This document shows positions 48,653 through 57,118 of a stretch of DNA of 64,000 nucleotides, piece by piece; position 1 is the stretch's first letter, and each line of letters starts with the position of its first letter. The translations under genes were made by a program, and so were the position numbers. The stretch lies in assembly GCF_024228315.1 (NCBI RefSeq), contig NZ_CP100454.1, positions 2,418,001 to 2,482,000 on the forward strand, read 5' to 3'. Under the pieces are notes generated by a model. It did no database searches and was not told the DNA's origin. It saw only the letters and a program-made list of their open reading frames with translations. Source of the DNA: Halomarina pelagica (GTDB lineage: Archaea > Halobacteriota > Halobacteria > Halobacteriales > Haloarculaceae).

Positions 48653-50263
48653 ATGAAGATCGCGGGCATGGCGAGCAATCGCGGGCGCAACCTGTTGAAC
48701 GTAGACGACCGAGCGCCGGGCGGCGCGTCGCTGTCGGTCGTCCTCTCGAACCGCGCCGACGCCCCCGTCCTCTCGGCGGCCGCCGAGCGCGGCGTCCCGA
48801 CGGAGAGCGTCGAGCGCGAGGAGGGCGAGTCGCGCGAGTCCCACGAGCGGCGGATCCTCGACGCCCTCGCCGACTACGACGTCGACGTCGTCTGCCTCGA
48901 CGGGTACATGCGCGTGCTGACGAGCGAGTTCCTCGACGCCGCGCCGCTGACGCTCAACGTCCACCCCTCCCTGCTCCCCTCGTTTCCCGGCACGAACGCC
49001 CACGAGGAGGTGCTCTCGGCGGGTGTCCGCGTCACCGGCTGCACCGTCCACGTCGTCACCGAGGAGGTCGACGCCGGCCCCGTCGTCGCCCAGGAGCCGG
49101 TCCCCGTCTACGAGGACGACACGGTCGAGACGCTCACGGAGCGCGTGCTCTACGAGGCCGAGTTCCGCGCCTACCCGCGGGCCGTGCGGGCGGTCGCGGA
49201 GGGGCGCGTCGAGGTGACCGACGACGGCGTCCGCGTCGAGGGCGACGAGGCCGGGGCGCTCCCCCGGCGACGGATCGTCGGGGACGACCGCCTCGCGTCG
49301 CTCCGCTACGGCGAGAACCCCCACCAGGACGCCGCGCTGTACGCCGACCTCACCTGCGAGGAGGCGACGGTCGTCGGCGCGCCGCAGCTGAACGAGGGCG
49401 CGAAGGCGCTGTCGTACAACAACTACAACGACGCCGACGGCGCGCTGAACCTGATCAAGGAGTTCGACGAGCCGGCCGCCGCGGTCATCAAGCACACGAA
49501 CCCCGCCGGCTGCGCCACCGCCGACTCGCTCGCGGACGCCTACGAGCGGGCGCTCTCGACCGATCCGATGAGCGCCTTCGGCGGCATCGTCGCGCTCAAC
49601 CGCGAGTGCGACGCCGCCACCGCCGAGCGGATCGTCGACTCGTTCAAGGAGGTCGTCGTCGCACCCGGCTACGCGGACGACGCGCTCTCCGTGCTCCGGG
49701 GGAAGAAGAACCTCCGCGTGCTCGCGGTGGGCGACCTCGACGGTCCGTCCGCCGCCGGGCGCGCGAGCGAGCGCGACCGCCGGTCCGAGCGATTCGTCGA
49801 GAAGCACGTCACCGGCGGGCGACTCGTCCAGGAGCGCGACCTGCGGACCGTCACCGCGGCCGACCTCGAGTTCGTCACCGAGCGCGAGCCGACCGAGGAG
49901 GAGGTGGCGGGGATGCTGTTCGGCTGGCGGGTGATAAAGCACGTCAAGTCGAACGCCGTCGTCTTCGCGAGGGGCACGGAGACGGTCGGCGTCGGGATGG
50001 GACAGGTCTCGCGCGTGGACGCGGTCCGCCTCGCCGGGATGAAGAGCGAGGAGCACGCCGAGGGCAAGGACGCGCGGGGTGCCGTGATGGCCTCCGACGC
50101 CTTCTTCCCGTTCCCCGACGGGATCGAGACGGCCGCCGAGTACGGGATCGAGGCGGTGATCCAGCCCGGCGGGTCGGTCAACGACGAGGACGTGATCGCC
50201 GCCTGCGACGACCTCGGCATCGCGATGGCGTTCACCGGGGTTCGGTCGTTCCGCCACGACTGA
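48653..50263 (+). CDS. PurN-PurH fusion: GAR formyltransferase plus AICAR formyltransferase
   Basis: 536 residues. The N-terminal PurN domain has MKIAGMASNRGRNL and LTLNVHPSLLPSFPG-TNAHEEVL (catalytic Asn-His), with VTEEVDAGPVVAQEPV carrying the Asp. The C-terminal PurH AICAR transformylase domain starts near residue 215 (LRYGENPHQDAALYA) and has AVIKHTNPAGCATADSL. The N-terminal MGS-like IMP cyclohydrolase domain of bacterial PurH is absent, as expected where PurO makes IMP. It thus supplies steps 3 and 9 of purine synthesis, with 10-formyl-folate. Two palindromic boxes lie upstream. Confidence 0.92.
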   Translation: MKIAGMASNRGRNLLNVDDRAPGGASLSVVLSNRADAPVLSAAAERGVPTESVEREEGESRESHERRILDALADYDVDVVCLDGYMRVLTSEFLDAAPLTLNVHPSLLPSFPGTNAHEEVLSAGVRVTGCTVHVVTEEVDAGPVVAQEPVPVYEDDTVETLTERVLYEAEFRAYPRAVRAVAEGRVEVTDDGVRVEGDEAGALPRRRIVGDDRLASLRYGENPHQDAALYADLTCEEATVVGAPQLNEGAKALSYNNYNDADGALNLIKEFDEPAAAVIKHTNPAGCATADSLADAYERALSTDPMSAFGGIVALNRECDAATAERIVDSFKEVVVAPGYADDALSVLRGKKNLRVLAVGDLDGPSAAGRASERDRRSERFVEKHVTGGRLVQERDLRTVTAADLEFVTEREPTEEEVAGMLFGWRVIKHVKSNAVVFARGTETVGVGMGQVSRVDAVRLAGMKSEEHAEGKDARGAVMASDAFFPFPDGIETAAEYGIEAVIQPGGSVNDEDVIAACDDLGIAMAFTGVRSFRHD

Positions 50264-50353
50264 CCCTCACCGCCGTCTGTAAGTCTCCGACGACACTCCC
50301 TCTCCTCCGCGAGAACAGCGTATACAACGGCGCGGACACAATTTTCGGAGACG

Positions 50354-51430
50354 ATGCCCCGGGAATCTATCGCCGAGTTCGACGTCGAGCGCGTGCAGGT
50401 GCTGGCGGCGGACGGAACGGTGGACGAGGACCTCGAACCGGACCTCTCGGACGAACAACTCCTCGCGCTGTACGAGTCGATGAAGCGCTCGCGGGCGCTC
50501 GACGAGAAGGGCGTGGCGCTGCAGCGGCGCGGCGAGATCGGGACGTTCGCCCCGGCGGTCGGCCAGGAGGCGGCGCAGGTGGGGAGCGCGTTCGCGCTCC
50601 GGGAGGACGACTGGATGGTCCCGAGTTTCAGGGAACACCCCGCGTACCTCACCCGGGGGACGCCGATCGCGGCGATCCTCGCCTACACCGCGGGGATGGA
50701 GGAGGGGGCGATGATCCCGGAGGGGGAGCACAACATGCCCCCGTCGATCGCGGTCGGGGCGCAGGTCCCGCACGCGGCGGGGATCGGTTGGGCCCAGGAG
50801 ATCACGGACGACCCCGCGGCGACGCTGGTCTACTTCGGCGACGGGGCGAGTTCCGAGGGCGACAGCTACGAGGGGATGAACTTCGCGGGGGTGTTCGACG
50901 CCCACGTAGTCTTCTTCTGTCAGAACAACCAGTACGCCATCTCGGTACCGAGAGCGCGCCAGACTGACGCCGAGACGCTGGCGCAGAAGGCCATCGCCGC
51001 CGGGATCGAGACGGTGCAGGTGGACGGAAACGACGTGCTCGGGGTCTATTCGGTCACCGCCGACGCGCTCGAGCGGGCGCGGGCGGGCGACCCGGGGATG
51101 ATCGAGGCGGTCACCTACCGGCGGTCGATGCACACGACGGCGGACGACCCCTCCGTCTACCGGGACGAGACGGAGGAGGAGGCGTGGGTCGAGCGGGACC
51201 CCATCGATCGGTTCGAGCGGTACCTGACGGAGCGGGGGGTCCTCGACGACGAGCGGATCGCGGAACTGGAGAGCGAGATCGCGAGCGACACCGACGAGGC
51301 CTTCGCCGAGACGCGGGAGCTGATGGACGCCCTCGACGCGGCGGACATGTTCGAGCACGTGTACGAGGAGCTGACGCCGGACCTGGAGGCGCAGCTCGCG
51401 GCGTTCAGGAGGGCGAACGATGGCGAATAA
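50354..51430 (+). CDS. 2-oxoacid dehydrogenase E1 component, alpha subunit
   Basis: 358 residues, ThDP-dependent. VYFGDGASSEGDSYEGMNFAGVF with the following VVFFCQNNQYAISVPR is the ThDP motif (GDG...NN), preceded by GTFAPAVGQEAAQVGSAFAL and PSFREHPAYLTRG. It decarboxylates a 2-oxoacid (pyruvate or branched-chain) together with the beta subunit. Its stop overlaps the beta start by 11 nt. The E2 and E3 subunits are not in the window. Several paralogous E1 pairs occur in haloarchaea; the substrate of this one cannot be told. Confidence 0.9.
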   Translation: MPRESIAEFDVERVQVLAADGTVDEDLEPDLSDEQLLALYESMKRSRALDEKGVALQRRGEIGTFAPAVGQEAAQVGSAFALREDDWMVPSFREHPAYLTRGTPIAAILAYTAGMEEGAMIPEGEHNMPPSIAVGAQVPHAAGIGWAQEITDDPAATLVYFGDGASSEGDSYEGMNFAGVFDAHVVFFCQNNQYAISVPRARQTDAETLAQKAIAAGIETVQVDGNDVLGVYSVTADALERARAGDPGMIEAVTYRRSMHTTADDPSVYRDETEEEAWVERDPIDRFERYLTERGVLDDERIAELESEIASDTDEAFAETRELMDALDAADMFEHVYEELTPDLEAQLAAFRRANDGE

Positions 51431-52388
51431 CCTGAACGTCGTCGAGGCGGTTCGACAGGGCCTCGACGAGGAGCTGGCGCGCGACGAGGGCGTGATCGTC
51501 TACGGGGAGGACGTCGGCGTGAACGGGGGCGTCTTCCGCGCGACCCAGGGGTTGCTCGAGAAGTACCCCGATCAGGTCTACGACTCGCCGCTCGCCGAGG
51601 CCGGGATCATCGGGACGGGCGTCGGACTCGCCACGTACGGACTGACGCCGGTTCCGGAGATCCAGTTCGCCGGCTTCATCGATCAGGGGTTCCACCAGCT
51701 GAAGCAGCACGTCTCCCGGCTCCGGAGCCGGTCGCGGGGGCGGTTCAACTGCCAGATGACCGTGCGCGCGCCGTACGGGGGCGGCATCCACGCGCTGGAG
51801 CACCACTCCGAGAGCTTCGAGGCGGGCTACGCCCACGTCCAGGGGATAAAGGTCGTCGTCCCCTCCACGCCCGCCGATACGAAGGGGTTGCTGACCGCCT
51901 CGATACGGGACCCCGACCCCGTCGTCTTCCTCGAACCGATGCGGATCTACCGGCGGTTCAGGGAGGACGTTCCGGAGGGGGACCACACCGTCCCCCTCGG
52001 GGAGGCGACCGTCCGTCGGGAGGGCGACGACGTCACGGTGATCAGCTGGGGGGCGATGATGTGGGAGACGCTCCGCGCGGTCGAGGACGCGGAGGCGAGC
52101 GTCGAGGCGATCGACCTCCGGACGATCTCGCCGCTCGACACCGAGACCGTCGTCGAGTCGGTCCGGAAGACCGGGCGCTGTGTCGTGGTTCACGAAGCGC
52201 CGCGGACCGCGGGCATGGCGGCGGAGGTGATCGCGCGGCTCAACGAGGAGGCGTTCCTCTACCTCGAAGCCCCGGTCGAACGCGTGACCGGGTACGACCT
52301 CCCCTTCCCGCTGTTCGCCCGCGAGGAGCGGTACATCCCCGACCGGGAACGTATACTCGGCGGCATCGAGATGGTGGTCGACTTCTGA
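51420..52388 (+). CDS. 2-oxoacid dehydrogenase E1 component, beta subunit
   Basis: 322 residues. NVVEAVRQGLDEELARDEGVIVYGEDVGVNGGVFRATQGL is the standard start, then PEIQFAGFIDQGFHQL, CQMTVRAPYGGG and a transketolase C-terminal domain (IDLRTISPLDTETVVESVRKTGRCVVVHEAPR). It forms the alpha2-beta2 E1 with the upstream gene, with which it overlaps. The gene ends before a convergent hypothetical. Confidence 0.92.
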   Translation: MANNLNVVEAVRQGLDEELARDEGVIVYGEDVGVNGGVFRATQGLLEKYPDQVYDSPLAEAGIIGTGVGLATYGLTPVPEIQFAGFIDQGFHQLKQHVSRLRSRSRGRFNCQMTVRAPYGGGIHALEHHSESFEAGYAHVQGIKVVVPSTPADTKGLLTASIRDPDPVVFLEPMRIYRRFREDVPEGDHTVPLGEATVRREGDDVTVISWGAMMWETLRAVEDAEASVEAIDLRTISPLDTETVVESVRKTGRCVVVHEAPRTAGMAAEVIARLNEEAFLYLEAPVERVTGYDLPFPLFAREERYIPDRERILGGIEMVVDF

Positions 52389-52410
52389 CCGTCTCGCGCC
52401 CGTCGCGCCG

Positions 52411-52761
52411 TCACGGGCGCTTCCGATCCGACGCCCGGGCACCGGGGCCCGCGATCCCCTCCAACCAGTGGGACAACTCGACGAACACGTCGTCGACCTC
52501 GGCACACCGTCGCTCCGCTTCGCCCAGGGGTACCTCCTCCCCGGGCTCGAAGCGGTCGGTGAACGCTCGTCGCCGGGTCGAGATCGGATGCGACGGCGAA
52601 CAGCCGTCGTCGACGTGCTGACGGAAGCGGTCGTACACCCGGTACCGCTCGTCGGGGAGCAACTCGACCGCGAAGTTCGGCGCGAAGCCGTACGCCTCCC
52701 GGGACCCCCCGGGGCCAGTACCGACCCGCTCTACGGTGAACGTGTATCGTTCGCGTGCCAT
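52411..52761 (-). CDS. Small haloarchaeal protein, unknown
   Basis: 116 residues. RERYTFTVERVGTGPGGSREAYGFAPNFAVELLPDERYRVYDRFRQHVDDG... looks like a short beta-rich protein with a Tyr/Arg-rich core, then a basic tail. No motif recognised. ATG 52761 was taken as the first ATG; the frame to 52794 adds an unlikely start. It is convergent with the E1 beta gene (22 nt between the stops) and otherwise isolated. Confidence 0.55.
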   Translation of the reverse strand: MARERYTFTVERVGTGPGGSREAYGFAPNFAVELLPDERYRVYDRFRQHVDDGCSPSHPISTRRRAFTDRFEPGEEVPLGEAERRCAEVDDVFVELSHWLEGIAGPGARASDRKRP

Positions 52762-52905
52762 CCTCGCCGTAGCCACGGCCGCCCCCCGAGTCAAAGGTTC
52801 CGATACGGGTCGCCGAGTACGCGAGGGACTCTCACCGGTCGAAAAAAGCGCGATCTCGCCCCGATCGAGTCGGGAAACGCCGTGACGCCGTGACGCCGTA
52901 CGCCC

Positions 52906-53412
52906 TTACGAGGTATTGTTGCCGCTGGTGTCGTTCCCGCTCGTCTGGTTACTGCCGCCACCGCCACCGCTGATCGGCTGTTCCTGTGCGGGGCTGTAGG
53001 TGACGTTGATGACGCCGTCCTCGTTGTTCTCGAACAGCGCGAAGCTGTCGCTCAGGCTGTACACCGTGTCCAGTTCCACCTCGGCGGACTGCGCCGGGAA
53101 GAACGGCACCGTGTCGCCCGTGCTCACGTACTCGATGAGCCGCGTGTTGAAGTCGCTGAACAGCGCGATGTCGACCTCCTCGGGGCGGTAGTCGATGACG
53201 TCCGAGACGAACCGGAACCGCTGGTTCGGATGGAAGTCGTTGGCGTACATCAGCGCCTTGAACTGGTCGCCCGACTCGTCGGGCTGGGCCGCCACGGACC
53301 CCGTTCCGGAGAGTCCGACCATCGCGGCACCGGTGGCGAGCGCGCCCTTCTTCATGAACGATCGGCGGGACGATTCGTCGAATCCGTTCTCGACAGGTTT
53401 GTCGTCACTCAT
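52906..53412 (-). CDS. Tat-exported secreted protein, unknown
   Basis: 168 residues. SRRSFMKKGALATGAAMVGLSG is a Tat signal (twin Arg) at about residues 14-35. The mature part (DQFKALMYANDFHPNQRFRFVSDVIDYRPEEVDIALFSDFNTRLIEYVSTGD...) is beta-rich and ends in a Ser/Asn/Gly/Thr low-complexity tail (GGGGGSNQTSGNDTSGNNTS), with NxT sequons. Not assigned to a family; such proteins recur in haloarchaea. ATG 53412 precedes the twin-Arg motif. Confidence 0.7.
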   Translation of the reverse strand: MSDDKPVENGFDESSRRSFMKKGALATGAAMVGLSGTGSVAAQPDESGDQFKALMYANDFHPNQRFRFVSDVIDYRPEEVDIALFSDFNTRLIEYVSTGDTVPFFPAQSAEVELDTVYSLSDSFALFENNEDGVINVTYSPAQEQPISGGGGGSNQTSGNDTSGNNTS

Positions 53413-53588
53413 TGTGATCTCTCCCACGTGCCGTGGGCGTTCGTTACGACGGCTCCCAGCCACTTAATTAGTCTTGATGTGCTGACACGAAATTGCCGGG
53501 GCTATACCAGTATCGCGACGTAGTTCGACGGAGGATACCGGTATCGATCGTCGAGTGATGTTTCATTCTACCACTACATTACCGAACC

Positions 53589-53618
53589 TTTTTATCAGAG
53601 GCCGGGACCAGCGTCCCC
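53589..53618 (+). promoter_or_regulatory. Promoter of structured-RNA copy C
   Basis: TATA-like CTTTTTATC (53588-53596), with the box about 27 bp before the conserved GTG at 53619. The spacer CCGGGACCAGCGTCCCC keeps the CCAG core and forms an inverted repeat GGGAC/GTCCC. It parallels the copies at 17112 and 27302. Confidence 0.6.
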
Positions 53619-53718
53619 GTGCGCTGACTTCCGTCACGGGTCGTCCTGCGGTTGTGCGGCACAGCGGCCCGTGGAGCGACCGTGCCGCCTGTTCGCCCCC
53701 GGTAGCGCCTACGCTTTT
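53619..53718 (+). ncRNA. Candidate structured ncRNA (pseudoknot family), copy C
   Basis: GTGCGCTGACTTCCGTC at the 5' end, then stem 1 CACGGGTCG (53635-53643) with CGGCCCGTG (53665-53673), and stem 2 GCGGCAC (53656-53662) with GTGCCGC (53682-53688). Against copy A, both stems changed sequence on both strands while staying paired (for example G-C to A-T), which is strong for a structure under selection. The tail CCTGTTCGCC is conserved and TTTT follows at 53715-53718. Unlike A and B it has no flanking hairpin repeats. It lies 28 bp before the ATG at 53746, so it could be a leader. Confidence 0.65.
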
Positions 53719-53745
53719 GCGCCCCGGCATCGTCGTCTCCGTCGA

Positions 53746-54330
53746 ATGCGTGCCCCGCTCGCCGTCGCCATCGGCGCGATCGCGCTCCCCTACGCGACGC
53801 TCTGGCTCAGCCGCAGCGCCCGCGTGCGGTCCGTCGCCCGCCGCCTCGATCGCACCGGCTGGCCGTCGCGGTTCGCCCTCGTAGCCGCCGCGCTGGCGAT
53901 CGCCGCGCTCGGCCTCGCGGGGAGCGCGCTCGTGACGTTCCCGGTCGCGCCGGCGTGGGCGTTCGTCACGCTCGCGCTGTTCGGCTACGCGCACGTCGAA
54001 CTGTTCGTCGCCGCCTGCGAACTCCGCCGCTACCCCGACGAGCGCACGCTCCACTTCGCGCTCGACGCCCCGGCGTCGTGGCCGCACACGGCGCTGCGGA
54101 TCTACGCGACGTGGACGTACGTCCTGCGGACGCGCCACCCCTGGCTGGCACCGGCGTTTCTCGCCTGCGCGGTCCTGTGGGGGATAGCCCCGTACGTCGG
54201 GATTCCGACGGTGCCCGCCGTCGCGCTCGCGAGCGATAGCCTCGTGCTCTCGCTCGCCTGCACGCACGGTGCGTTCGCCGATCACCGCGAGCCCCGCGCC
54301 CGACTGGAGCCGCGCCTCGACGACGCGTGA
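53746..54330 (+). CDS. Membrane protein, unknown
   Basis: 194 residues with about four hydrophobic segments, including LAVAIGAIALPYATLWL and FALVAAALAIAALGLAGSALVTFPVAPAWAFVTLALFGYAHV, and later WLAPAFLACAVLWGIAPYVG. The middle is Arg/His rich (RRLDRTGW, YPDERTLHFALD). No family recognised. ATG 53746 is preferred over the in-frame ATG at 53671, which would lie inside the structured RNA. It could be controlled by copy C. Confidence 0.6.
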   Translation: MRAPLAVAIGAIALPYATLWLSRSARVRSVARRLDRTGWPSRFALVAAALAIAALGLAGSALVTFPVAPAWAFVTLALFGYAHVELFVAACELRRYPDERTLHFALDAPASWPHTALRIYATWTYVLRTRHPWLAPAFLACAVLWGIAPYVGIPTVPAVALASDSLVLSLACTHGAFADHREPRARLEPRLDDA

Positions 54331-54396
54331 GCGGAGCGGTCGATCGGCAGGGGACGCTTCGACAGGCTAAAGCGGCCCGCTCGGAAGCATCCGAGT

Positions 54397-56826
54397 ATGG
54401 AGTTCTACGAGGCGGCGTCGTTCCTCTTCGACCTTCGCCGGTATCCCTCGCGGAGGGGACTCGACGCCACCCGCTCGTTGCTCTCGACGCTCGGAGATCC
54501 CCACGAGACCCTCGAGTTCGTCCAGATCGCTGGATCGAACGGAAAGGGGAGCACCGCACGCATGGTCGAGCGCGTCCTCCGCGAGGCGGGTCTCGACGTC
54601 GGTCTCTACACCTCGCCGCACCTCTCTGACGTGCGCGAGCGCGTCCGCGTGAACGGTCGAAAGGTGACGAAGGCGGCCGTCGTCGAGTTCGTCGAGGAGA
54701 CGCGCGAGTCGATCCTCGACGCCGCGGGCCGCGGCGACTGCCCCACCTTCTTCGAGACGATGACGGTCCTCGCGCTCTGGGAGTTCGCCCGGCAGGACGT
54801 GGACGTGGCCGTGCTGGAGGTCGGCATCGGCGGACGGTACGACGCGACGAGCGTCGTCTCCCCCGCGGCGAGCGCGGTGACGAGCGTCGCGCTCGAACAC
54901 ACCGACCTGCTCGGCGAGTCGGTCGACGAGATCGCCCGCGACAAGGCACAGGTCGCCGGCGAGGGCCCGCTCGTCACCGGGACGACGGGCCGCGCGCTCG
55001 CCGCGGTGCGCGAGGCCGCGGCGGACACCGACGTGGTCACCGTCGGTGACGACGAGGCGGACGTGGTCGTCCGGTACGACGGCCGCGAGGCGCTCGAGGG
55101 ACGCGTCTCGCTGACCGGCGAGGACTGGTCGGTCGACGTGCGCCTCCCGCAACTCGGCGCACACCAGGCGACGAACGCCGGCGTCGCGGCCGCCCTCGCG
55201 CGCGCGGTCGCCGACGTGGACGAGCCGACCCTCGCCCGCGGGTTGCAGAACGCCCACTGGCCGGGGCGGTTCGAGGTGATGTCCCGCGCGCCGCTGACGG
55301 TGCTCGACGGAGCGCACAACCCCGGCGGCTGTGCGAGCGTCGCCGACACGCTCGCGGAGTTCGACTACGACGACCTCCACCTCGTCTTCGGCGCGATGAG
55401 CGACAAGGACCACCCGGGGATGGCCGAGGCGCTCCCCCGGGCGGACCGCGTCTACACGTGTCGACCGGATCTCGACCGCGCGGAGACGCCCTCGGCGCTG
55501 GCGCGGGTCTTCGCGGACGAGGCGGGCGAGGTGATCGAGTCGGGCGACGTCGCGGGTGCGCTCGACGCGGCGCTCGACGCGGCCGCGATCGACGATTGCG
55601 TGCTCGTCACGGGATCGCTCTACACGGTCGCGGAGGCGCGCGAGCGGTGGACGCGCGTCGAGATCCCGAAGAGCGTGCGGAACCTCGAGCAGGCGCGGGC
55701 GATGCTCGAGGACGCCGACGTGACCGCTTCCGGCGTCTGGCGGATGCGGGGGAAGGGCGTCCACCGCGTCCTCAAGACGCGCGTCCAGCCCCGACAGGCG
55801 CGGTACCTCAGGGAGGAGATGCTGAGCCTCGGCGGCGAGTGCGCCGTCTCGGGGCTCTCCTCGCAGGACCGCGAGCCGGTCGACGTGGTGCTGATGGGCA
55901 CGCTCGCCCAGCACGAGCGCCTCCGCGAGAGGCTCGACGGTCAGCCGTACGGCCTGGCGGAACTCGGCGACTCGCTCGCGGACGCGCTCGCCGTGGACGC
56001 GGACCCGAACCGCCACGGCTACCCGTGGGAGGAGCGCCCCTGCGTGATGGGCATCGTCAACGTCACCCCGGACTCGTTCCACGACGGCGGCGAGTACGAC
56101 TCCGTCGAGGCGGCGGTCGCGCGGGCCGAGGCGATGGTCGAGGCGGGCGTCGACGTCCTCGACGTGGGCGGCGAGTCGACGCGCCCCGGCGCGACGCCGG
56201 TCCCTGCGGACGAGGAGATCGACCGCGTGGTTCCCGTGATCGAGCGCCTCGCGGACCTCGACGCGCTCGTCTCCGTGGACACCCGGAAGGCGTCAGTCGC
56301 CCGCGCCGCTCTGGAGGCGGGCGCGGACGTGCTCAACGACGTCTCCGGGCTGGAGGACCCCGATATGCGCCACGTCGCCGCCGAGTACGACGTCCCGATC
56401 GTCGTCATGCACAGCATCGAGGCACCGGTGGATCCCGACACGACCGTCGAGTACGACGACGTGGTGGAGGACGTCATCGACGCGCTCACCGAGCGCGTCC
56501 TCCTGGCGGAGAAGGCGGGCCTCGACCGCTCGAAGATCATCGTCGACCCCGGCATCGGCTTCGGGAAGTCCCGGCGCGAGAACTTCGAACTGCTCGGGCG
56601 CGTCGACGAGTTCCACGCCCTCGGCTGTCCGGTGCTCGTCGGCCACTCCCACAAGTCGATGTTCGACCTCGTCGGCTACGACTCGGAGGACCGACTCGCC
56701 CCGACGGTCGCGGCGACGGCGATCGCCGCCGAGCGCGGCGCGGACATCATCCGCGTCCACGACGCGCCGGAGAACGTCGCCGCCGTCCGCACGCAACTGG
56801 CGGCGACCGACCCCGATCGGTTCTGA
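54397..56826 (+). CDS. FolC-FolP fusion: folylpolyglutamate/dihydrofolate synthase plus dihydropteroate synthase
   Basis: 809 residues. The N-terminal FolC domain (about 1-415) has EFVQIAGSNGKGSTARMVERVL (ATP loop), VGLYTSPHLSDVRERV and VLDGAHNPGGCAS. The C-terminal FolP domain (about 540-809) has VMGIVNVTPDSFHDGG, DVLDVGGESTRPGA, VSVDTRKASVARAALEAGADVLNDVSGL and DPGIGFGKSRRENFELL. A linker near 415-540 is family-specific. This fusion is known from haloarchaea; it makes dihydropteroate and dihydrofolate. The folate it makes feeds purNH. Confidence 0.93.
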   Translation: MEFYEAASFLFDLRRYPSRRGLDATRSLLSTLGDPHETLEFVQIAGSNGKGSTARMVERVLREAGLDVGLYTSPHLSDVRERVRVNGRKVTKAAVVEFVEETRESILDAAGRGDCPTFFETMTVLALWEFARQDVDVAVLEVGIGGRYDATSVVSPAASAVTSVALEHTDLLGESVDEIARDKAQVAGEGPLVTGTTGRALAAVREAAADTDVVTVGDDEADVVVRYDGREALEGRVSLTGEDWSVDVRLPQLGAHQATNAGVAAALARAVADVDEPTLARGLQNAHWPGRFEVMSRAPLTVLDGAHNPGGCASVADTLAEFDYDDLHLVFGAMSDKDHPGMAEALPRADRVYTCRPDLDRAETPSALARVFADEAGEVIESGDVAGALDAALDAAAIDDCVLVTGSLYTVAEARERWTRVEIPKSVRNLEQARAMLEDADVTASGVWRMRGKGVHRVLKTRVQPRQARYLREEMLSLGGECAVSGLSSQDREPVDVVLMGTLAQHERLRERLDGQPYGLAELGDSLADALAVDADPNRHGYPWEERPCVMGIVNVTPDSFHDGGEYDSVEAAVARAEAMVEAGVDVLDVGGESTRPGATPVPADEEIDRVVPVIERLADLDALVSVDTRKASVARAALEAGADVLNDVSGLEDPDMRHVAAEYDVPIVVMHSIEAPVDPDTTVEYDDVVEDVIDALTERVLLAEKAGLDRSKIIVDPGIGFGKSRRENFELLGRVDEFHALGCPVLVGHSHKSMFDLVGYDSEDRLAPTVAATAIAAERGADIIRVHDAPENVAAVRTQLAATDPDRF

Positions 56827-56846
56827 GCCCAACTGCAACGTTTATG

Positions 56847-56862
56847 TTTAGGCCGCCCTAAA
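56847..56862 (+). promoter_or_regulatory. 16-bp palindrome overlapping the promoter of the 53-aa gene
   Basis: TTTAGGCCGCCCTAAA: half-sites TTTAGG and CCTAAA around CCGC. It overlaps the TATA (TTTATGT, 56841-56847) and lies 8 bp before the GTG at 56870. The TTAGG...CCTAA pattern resembles iron boxes of DtxR/IdeR-type regulators, which have haloarchaeal members. A repressor bound here would block the start site. Confidence 0.5.
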
Positions 56863-56869
56863 TCGGGGC

Positions 56870-57031
56870 GTGAGCACTTCACGGCCCGAACGGACCGACG
56901 CCGCATCCGACCGCGAGGTCAGGGCGGTCGCCTGTCGAACGCGTCCGGAGCGGACGGTCATCATCGAGGAGGGGAACGTCGACGGGTGGCTCTCGTCGGA
57001 CCGCTTCGTCGACCTCTCGCGGTACCGGTAG
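56870..57031 (+). CDS. 53-aa haloarchaeal small protein
   Basis: GTG at 56870 opens a 53-residue frame to TAG at 57029-57031. It is 29 bp after a TATA box, so leaderless expression is likely. The C-terminal ERTVIIEEGNVDGWLSSDRFVDL resembles the short haloarchaeal proteins that end with a Trp-containing segment after a charged strand. No function is assigned. It lies under a palindromic operator-like site and just upstream of the MacB-type ABC genes, which start 88 nt later. Confidence 0.6.
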   Translation: MSTSRPERTDAASDREVRAVACRTRPERTVIIEEGNVDGWLSSDRFVDLSRYR

Positions 57032-57118
57032 GGCTCTCTGGCCGTCCCCGCGGCGCGCGACGCCCCCGGTCGCCCGTACCGACGGAACCCTTATCGACGG
57101 CGCGCCCGATCCTCCGGC

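Noticed and set aside
53671-53745. 25-codon N-terminal extension of the membrane protein at 53746
   Set aside because: It would place coding sequence through the conserved pseudoknot of copy C and starts inside it. The ATG at 53746 is the first after the RNA.
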